From: Christensenella sp. UBA941
Lineage (GTDB): Bacteria; Bacillota; Clostridia; Christensenellales; UBA941
Reading direction: 5' to 3'
Assembly: GCA_002293365.1 (NCBI GenBank)
Contig: DBDD01000356.1
Coordinates: forward strand, 1 to 13,163
Length of the DNA stretch: 13,163 nt
Numbering within the stretch: the stretch's first letter is position 1; every line of letters starts with the position of its first letter. The position numbers and the translations under genes were made by a program. A model generated the notes under the pieces. That model saw only the letters and a program-made list of their open reading frames with translations. It searched no databases and was not told the origin of the DNA. Shown piece after piece: positions 6,055-10,424 of the stretch.

Positions 6055-8035
6055 ATACTGCCTCGCGCTCCTCGTCGCCTTATGCTTGGCGGCGCTTTAC
6101 GCTTGCGCCTTATCTGTAGAAAATCCCGAAGCGGCCACGGGCTCAGACAACATCCAGTGGGACGTTATACCGACGGTAGACGGCGACGCGCCGTCCGTAT
6201 CCGACGACATTATTCGCTTTTTTACGGAGCAATCACCTGAAGATTTCGCCGTGCGCTTTGCCGACGGCGCGCTCGAAAGCTGCGTACGCGAAGCTTTGGA
6301 CAACTTCGATGGAGATCTATTGCTCTCCGATCTTCATAAGATAACCGAGCTGCACATAACGGGCGTCGCCGCCGTCGAATACGACGGCAACAATATCATC
6401 GAATACGGCTACCGCGACGAGCGCGGCGAACTGCACCGCGAGCGCGGCGATATCTTGTATTTAAACGATTTGGCGCATATGCCGAACATAACCAAGCTGT
6501 CGATTTCCTTTCAGAAATCGCTCTCGCTTGAAGGGCTTAAGGAAGCCGCCCCCAATTTAACGTCGCTTCGCCTTTCGTACAACGAGCTTGACGACCTTTC
6601 CGAGCTTTCTTCCATGACGCAGCTGACAGAGCTGTATTTGGATAACAACGGATTATTGAGCGTTGCTGCGCTAGAAGGGCTGCCGAACCTAGAAACGCTC
6701 GATTTACACGATAACTTAATACGCGACGTCGCGCCTTTATCGAAAATGGAGCGGCTGAAGACGCTGAACGTTTCCGGCAACGAAATTGACGACCTCTTTC
6801 CCCTACCGCTCGGGCTCGAAACGCTTTACGCCGGCCAAAATAGAATAACGAGCTTCGAGCCCGTCGCCGCAATGAAAAGTTTGCGCGCGCTCGATCTATC
6901 GGACAACCGTTCGAGCGCGCTCGAAAATATCGAGGGCTTGGCGCTAGAGGAGCTCGGCCTTTGCAATCTGGGCATACGCAATATATCCCACTTGGCGGAC
7001 ATGCCCTCGCTCGTACGTCTCGACCTCTTCGGCAATAAGATTACGGATATTGCTCCTCTATCGGCGCTCCCGGCGCTCACTTCGCTCGACCTGGGCGATA
7101 ATCGTTTCGATACGATGGCGCTTCAAGCGCTTCCCTCGGGCCTTTCCGTACTGCGAATCGAAGATACTGACAGAACCGCCCTCTACGCCATTTCAAGCTT
7201 AACCGGATTGACCGAGCTCGACATATCCGATAGCGGTATCGATTCACTTGAACGTATCGAGCGCTTTTCAAAGCTCAAGCGCCTTACGCTGAAACAAAAC
7301 CGTATTGGCGACCTAACTCCGCTTGAAAGCCTTGTAAATCTCGAGTACCTAGACGCTTCCGAAAACCGCGTCGATAGCTTAGCGCCGCTGTCCGGCCTCG
7401 ATAAGCTAAATGAGCTGAAACTATCGCACAACTCCATCTCGGATATCGCGCCCCTTCGCTCCGCGCAATCGCTCGAACGCCTGTTTTTGGACTATAATCG
7501 GATTTCAGACGTTAGCGCGCTTGGCGAGCTAAACAATCTGCGCGCGCTCGTCGTTAAAGGCAATCGTTTGGAATCGTTTGCCGCCTTTGAAAAAATGACG
7601 TTACTCGAAGAGGCCGACGTCGGCCACAATCCCGGCGGCTCACTCGCGCCCTTTGCCAAGCTTGATAACCTACGCATATTACTTGCGGAAAAAACGGGCT
7701 TGGCGACGCTCGAACCGTTAAAGGACATGCCGCAATTGAACGTATTCTACGCGGCAAACAACGCTATCGAAAGCGTCGAGCCATTGGCGGGCCTTGACGC
7801 CCTACAATGGCTCGACTTGGATTACAATCGGCTCACGGACGTTTCTGTTTTGGCCGGTAAGCCGAATTTAACGCATATCTTGCTCTGTGAAAACAAAATC
7901 ACCGATATAGAATTCGTGCGTACGCTGCCATGGCTCGAAAGCCTCGAAATCGTCGGTAATCCTATCGAAGACTACAGCCCGCTCGAAGCCCTGTCGAAGG
8001 CGTACGTACGCACGGGGCTGGAATATGTGCGATAA
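6038..8035 (+). CDS. SDS22/internalin-type leucine-rich repeat lipoprotein
   Basis: A 665-residue exported protein. A short hydrophobic signal peptide (about 8-22) ends in LYAC, a lipobox with the lipidated cysteine at 23; the tyrosine at -2 is unusual. Residues 72-110 (FADGALESCVREALDNF and SDLHKITELHITG) match the N-terminal cap seen in Bacillota LRR proteins. About 23 repeats of mostly 22 residues (LxxLxLxxNxIxDxxPL) fill roughly 150-655 and would form a curved solenoid, the usual protein- or ligand-binding scaffold. No transmembrane anchor, sortase motif or enzymatic domain is present, so it should sit on the outer face of the membrane. The ATG at 6038 has GGAAG 6-10 bases upstream and overlaps truA by 17 bp. 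It may be read with truA or from the promoter at 5839-5867. The binding partner is unknown. Confidence 0.9.
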   Translation: MTFFYKYCLALLVALCLAALYACALSVENPEAATGSDNIQWDVIPTVDGDAPSVSDDIIRFFTEQSPEDFAVRFADGALESCVREALDNFDGDLLLSDLHKITELHITGVAAVEYDGNNIIEYGYRDERGELHRERGDILYLNDLAHMPNITKLSISFQKSLSLEGLKEAAPNLTSLRLSYNELDDLSELSSMTQLTELYLDNNGLLSVAALEGLPNLETLDLHDNLIRDVAPLSKMERLKTLNVSGNEIDDLFPLPLGLETLYAGQNRITSFEPVAAMKSLRALDLSDNRSSALENIEGLALEELGLCNLGIRNISHLADMPSLVRLDLFGNKITDIAPLSALPALTSLDLGDNRFDTMALQALPSGLSVLRIEDTDRTALYAISSLTGLTELDISDSGIDSLERIERFSKLKRLTLKQNRIGDLTPLESLVNLEYLDASENRVDSLAPLSGLDKLNELKLSHNSISDIAPLRSAQSLERLFLDYNRISDVSALGELNNLRALVVKGNRLESFAAFEKMTLLEEADVGHNPGGSLAPFAKLDNLRILLAEKTGLATLEPLKDMPQLNVFYAANNAIESVEPLAGLDALQWLDLDYNRLTDVSVLAGKPNLTHILLCENKITDIEFVRTLPWLESLEIVGNPIEDYSPLEALSKAYVRTGLEYVR

Positions 8036-8039
8036 ATCT

Positions 8040-8373
8040 TTACGCCTTTTTGGCTATCGGCAGCCAAACCTCATAGTGCATGTTCACGGGGTTATCGTCT
8101 AGGTAAAGCTCGATCACGCGGGAATCGTCGTTTCGTACATGCCTTCCGGTGCGGGCTTGTCCGTCGAGCAGGCGATATAATAATAGCTCCCCTACTCCAC
8201 TTCCGATTCTCCCTTGATTTTTATGTGGAAGCTTATACGATGTACGAAAACATCCGTTGAAAATGATACACCGACGATAGGGCGAGTTTTGCCGCCGTTT
8301 CGAGAGAAATCTCGCAGCTCAAATTACGCTCCACGTATTCAAGCGCGTCGTTCATTCTTTCCAGCCATTCCAT
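8040..8373 (-). pseudogene. Decayed AraC-family regulator with GyrI-like ligand domain
   Basis: Three pieces of one gene are readable on the minus strand. From ATG 8373 to the TAA at 8233 is an AraC-type N-terminal half-domain (MEWLERMNDALEYVERNL ... YHFQRMFSYIV), after a GGGAAG site. In another frame, 8233-8192 reads SFHIKIKGESEVE, a typical start of the GyrI-like effector-binding domain, then a TAG. The same frame resumes with YYYIACSTDKPAPEGMYETTIPA, ending in TGA at 8114. In a third frame, 8117-8040 reads VIELYLDDNPVNMHYEVWLPIAKKA, the usual GyrI C-terminus. Intact relatives of this type are much longer, so at least three internal segments were lost. The remnant's stop lies 4 bp from the LRR gene's stop, in convergent orientation. 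The identification is from remembered family patterns, not a search. Confidence 0.75.
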
Positions 8374-8607
8374 ACGTTTTCACTTCCCGGAAATAGAATA
8401 ACGGTTTTAGAGCCGCATATCCTCTCATTCTATGCACGATAAAGAGAGGCTACCTTTTCAGTATATCAATAATCTTTTCAAATTTTCAATGGAAATAATA
8501 CTGCTTCACCAATTAAGCACGATCAAAACACCAACGCAGCAGGCGATGAATAAGAATAGTATTGCGTATTTTAATTAGCAGAGCAATAGAAAGGCTGTGA
8601 TGCGTTT
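8374..8607. other. AT-rich spacer without a supported gene
   Basis: This 234-bp stretch is visibly richer in A and T than the rest of the window. It contains one weak inverted repeat, CCTCTC/GAGAGG (8421-8426/8444-8449), and no clear promoter. A possible weak TTGCGT box occurs near 8563 without a good -10. On the minus strand 8506-8574 would encode a hydrophobic 22-residue stretch with no start codon. Confidence 0.5.
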
Positions 8608-9201
8608 TTGATACCTAAAATCGTCCATTATTGCTGGTTCGGCGGAAAAAAGCCGGAGTATGTGAAGAATTGTATCGAAAGCTGGCGCCGTCTATTGCCG
8701 GACTGGCAGTTTATCGAATGGAACGAAAGCAATACCGACATACAGTGCTGCGCTTTTGTAAAGGAGGCGTACGAAAAAGGCATTTATGCGTTTGTGGCCG
8801 ATTATTTCCGCGTCGATGCGCTCCTTCGCTATGGCGGCGTATATCTCGATTCTGATGTGGAATTGTTAAAGCCTTTAGACAATCTCTTGGATTGCGAGAT
8901 GTTTTTGGGCTATGAATCCGAGATATACTTCAGCACCGGAACCATTGGGACTTTACCCAATAACCATCTGCTCAAATCGTTGCAGGAATTGTACGTGAAT
9001 ATGCCTCATTTTCCGCAGCCTCCGACGACAATAAATACATACCTCACCGATTTGTTTTTTCAGCGGTATCCATTGGAAAGGAAAAGCGGCCGCCAATCTT
9101 ATCAGGGAATCGAGATTTATCCTATAGAAGTCTTCAGCCCGAGATACGCCACAGAAGACTCAATAACCATACATTATTACATCGGCTCTTGGCACCGTTG
9201 A
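8608..9201 (+). CDS. GT32 (DXD-type) sugar transferase
   Basis: A 197-residue glycosyltransferase of the DXD sugar-binding type (GT32, related to capsular and Och1-like transferases). It probably transfers a hexose to a surface glycan or glycolipid. The diagnostic opening IPKIVHYCWFGGKKP (2-16) and the core VADYFRVDALLRYGGVYLDSD (63-83), with the DXD at 81-83, are both present. The C-terminal HYYIGSWHR matches the usual HHxxGSW ending, but the protein stops right there, a little shorter than most relatives. The TTG at 8608 is the only in-frame start before the conserved opening. A purine site (AGAAAGG, 8588-8594) lies rather far away, and a three-codon ORF (8600-8611) overlaps the start. Codons are less GC-biased than in neighbouring genes, and it sits alone beside a pseudogene, so acquisition is plausible. 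Confidence 0.85.
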   Translation: MIPKIVHYCWFGGKKPEYVKNCIESWRRLLPDWQFIEWNESNTDIQCCAFVKEAYEKGIYAFVADYFRVDALLRYGGVYLDSDVELLKPLDNLLDCEMFLGYESEIYFSTGTIGTLPNNHLLKSLQELYVNMPHFPQPPTTINTYLTDLFFQRYPLERKSGRQSYQGIEIYPIEVFSPRYATEDSITIHYYIGSWHR

Positions 9202-9206
9202 AGCTC

Positions 9207-9240
9207 CGCTAGCATAATTAGCGTATCAACACTTATACGC
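9207..9240. other. Two mutually exclusive small hairpins between convergent genes
   Basis: CGCTA (9207-9211) pairs with TAGCG (9219-9223), while GCGTAT (9221-9226) pairs with ATACGC (9235-9240). The two stems share GCG at 9221-9223 and cannot form together. They lie between the stops of the GT32 gene and the sortase gene. No clear T-run follows on either strand, so a terminator role is only possible. Confidence 0.3.
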
Positions 9241-9249
9241 ATAAACAGG

Positions 9250-10125
9250 CTATAAACGCCGCTGCGCGTAAGCAAATACCAGCACGCGCCCGATTCCGCG
9301 CTCGATTAGATCGTCGTCGCGATCCGTGCACGTGGATAATACCAAAATATCCGTGTTTTCCGGAGCGCCCAGCTCCGAGGAATAGCGCTGAGCGCTTTCC
9401 CTCCCTTTGCCGGGCAGATTGAACGCCGTATCGTGAATATCCGTCGTACGGACGGCAAAAACGCTGTATACCCGCGCGTCGCCGTCCGGCGAAAGGATCG
9501 ATATCGTATGATTTTCCGTTTGGCGGCTATTGCCCGGATAGTTCAAAAGCGGCGCGAACATGCTCCCGTCCCGCATATTATGGCCGTAAACGAGCGCAAA
9601 CGCCGAATCAAAATCTTCCGAACAACGATAATCCATGAATATCGCGCCGGACGCGTTCCCTTCGCCCGTAAAAGTCGTATTCAGATAGCGGTCGTTATCC
9701 GCGCCCTTTACGACAGGATAGTCGATTGCGGTGCCATCCACGCGCAGCCAGCCGACATAGTCCGGGTTGATCCCCAGAAGCTCGGTTTGCGCTTCTGCGC
9801 CGGATTTCAGAGGTGTAACGACTCGCGCGTTACCTTGCTGTTCCCCTTGCGCTAATTCTCCGGATGCTTCGGAAGCGCCCGGAGCCGCGGCAGCGCCATA
9901 AGGCGTTGAACCGGCGGATAACCCGGAGGCGTCATAAGCTACAGAAATCGCCGGGGGCGCGAGCTTGCGCAGCTCGTCGTATTCCGTCTGCGCTTTGGTA
10001 TAGTTCGAACGGGCGAAAACGATATTTACCGCAGCGATAATGCCCGCCGCAGCGAACAGTATAAAAAGAGAGGCGAAAAGAAACCGTTCCGCGCGTTCTT
10101 TGCGTTTTTGCCGCGTGAGTCTCAT
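9250..10125 (-). CDS. Class B-like sortase
   Basis: A 291-residue membrane-anchored cysteine transpeptidase that joins surface proteins to the cell wall. An N-terminal basic stretch and a helix (about 15-36) anchor it. A low-complexity Ala/Gly/Ser-rich linker (about 66-100) precedes the catalytic barrel. The class B pattern is clear: INPDYVGWLRVDGTAIDYPVV (119-139), LNTTF, GAIFMDYR (160-167), YGHNMRDGSMF with catalytic His182, and LVLSTCT with catalytic Cys266. The catalytic arginine is probably Arg280 (or Arg276) near the end. The ATG at 10125 has AAGGAAAA about 10 bases upstream and overlaps the preceding small gene by 4 bp (ATGA). With the VPKTG protein as first gene of the operon, this enzyme is most likely dedicated to that substrate. 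The exact subclass should be tested by phylogeny. Confidence 0.9.
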   Translation of the reverse strand: MRLTRQKRKERAERFLFASLFILFAAAGIIAAVNIVFARSNYTKAQTEYDELRKLAPPAISVAYDASGLSAGSTPYGAAAAPGASEASGELAQGEQQGNARVVTPLKSGAEAQTELLGINPDYVGWLRVDGTAIDYPVVKGADNDRYLNTTFTGEGNASGAIFMDYRCSEDFDSAFALVYGHNMRDGSMFAPLLNYPGNSRQTENHTISILSPDGDARVYSVFAVRTTDIHDTAFNLPGKGRESAQRYSSELGAPENTDILVLSTCTDRDDDLIERGIGRVLVFAYAQRRL

Positions 10126-10424
10126 TTTATCGTTTTCCTTGCTTGCGTTTTAATATCCGCTATCTTTTTTCGCCTCAAAAAGGCCGCGATTTGCAGCAGA
10201 AGCGCGTAAAACATGCCAAGCGAAATCGCCAGAACCGTTTCGTTGACAACCAGCGCTTCAATATCAATGATATACGACGCGTGGAAATATCCAACTAAAA
10301 CCAACATGCAGTCGACGATGATTATGACCGCCAGGTTGTTCCGGAAAAAAGGCTTTTTAATCGGCGTAAGCGACGCCAGGCATACAGCGCCCGCCGATAT
10401 GATATATAGGCTTTCCTCAAGCAT
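10122..10424 (-). CDS. Small membrane protein between sortase substrate and sortase
   Basis: The family of this 100-residue protein is not recognised. Hydrophobic segments lie at about 5-20, 31-48 and 61-83, followed by a strongly basic tail (RRKKIADIKTQARKTIK), suggesting three helices with the C-terminus inside the cell. There is no signal-peptide cleavage motif and no enzymatic motif. The ATG at 10424 overlaps the stop of the surface-protein gene by 8 bp, with GAAGGAA about 10 bases upstream. Its own stop overlaps the sortase ATG by 4 bp. Such tight coupling to both partners suggests a role in membrane handling or anchoring of the surface protein, for example as a sortase accessory or chaperone. 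This is an inference from position only. Confidence 0.8.
   Translation of the reverse strand: MLEESLYIISAGAVCLASLTPIKKPFFRNNLAVIIIVDCMLVLVGYFHASYIIDIEALVVNETVLAISLGMFYALLLQIAAFLRRKKIADIKTQARKTIK

Noticed and set aside
8214..8396. 60-residue plus-strand ORF between the LRR and GT32 genes.
   Set aside because: The minus strand here shows clear AraC-type sequence, so this is the antisense shadow of the pseudogene.
8506..8574. Minus-strand stretch encoding a hydrophobic 22-residue segment (ILFLFIACCVGVLIVLNW).
   Set aside because: A stop codon lies directly before it and no start codon exists in the segment. It may be chance in AT-rich DNA.
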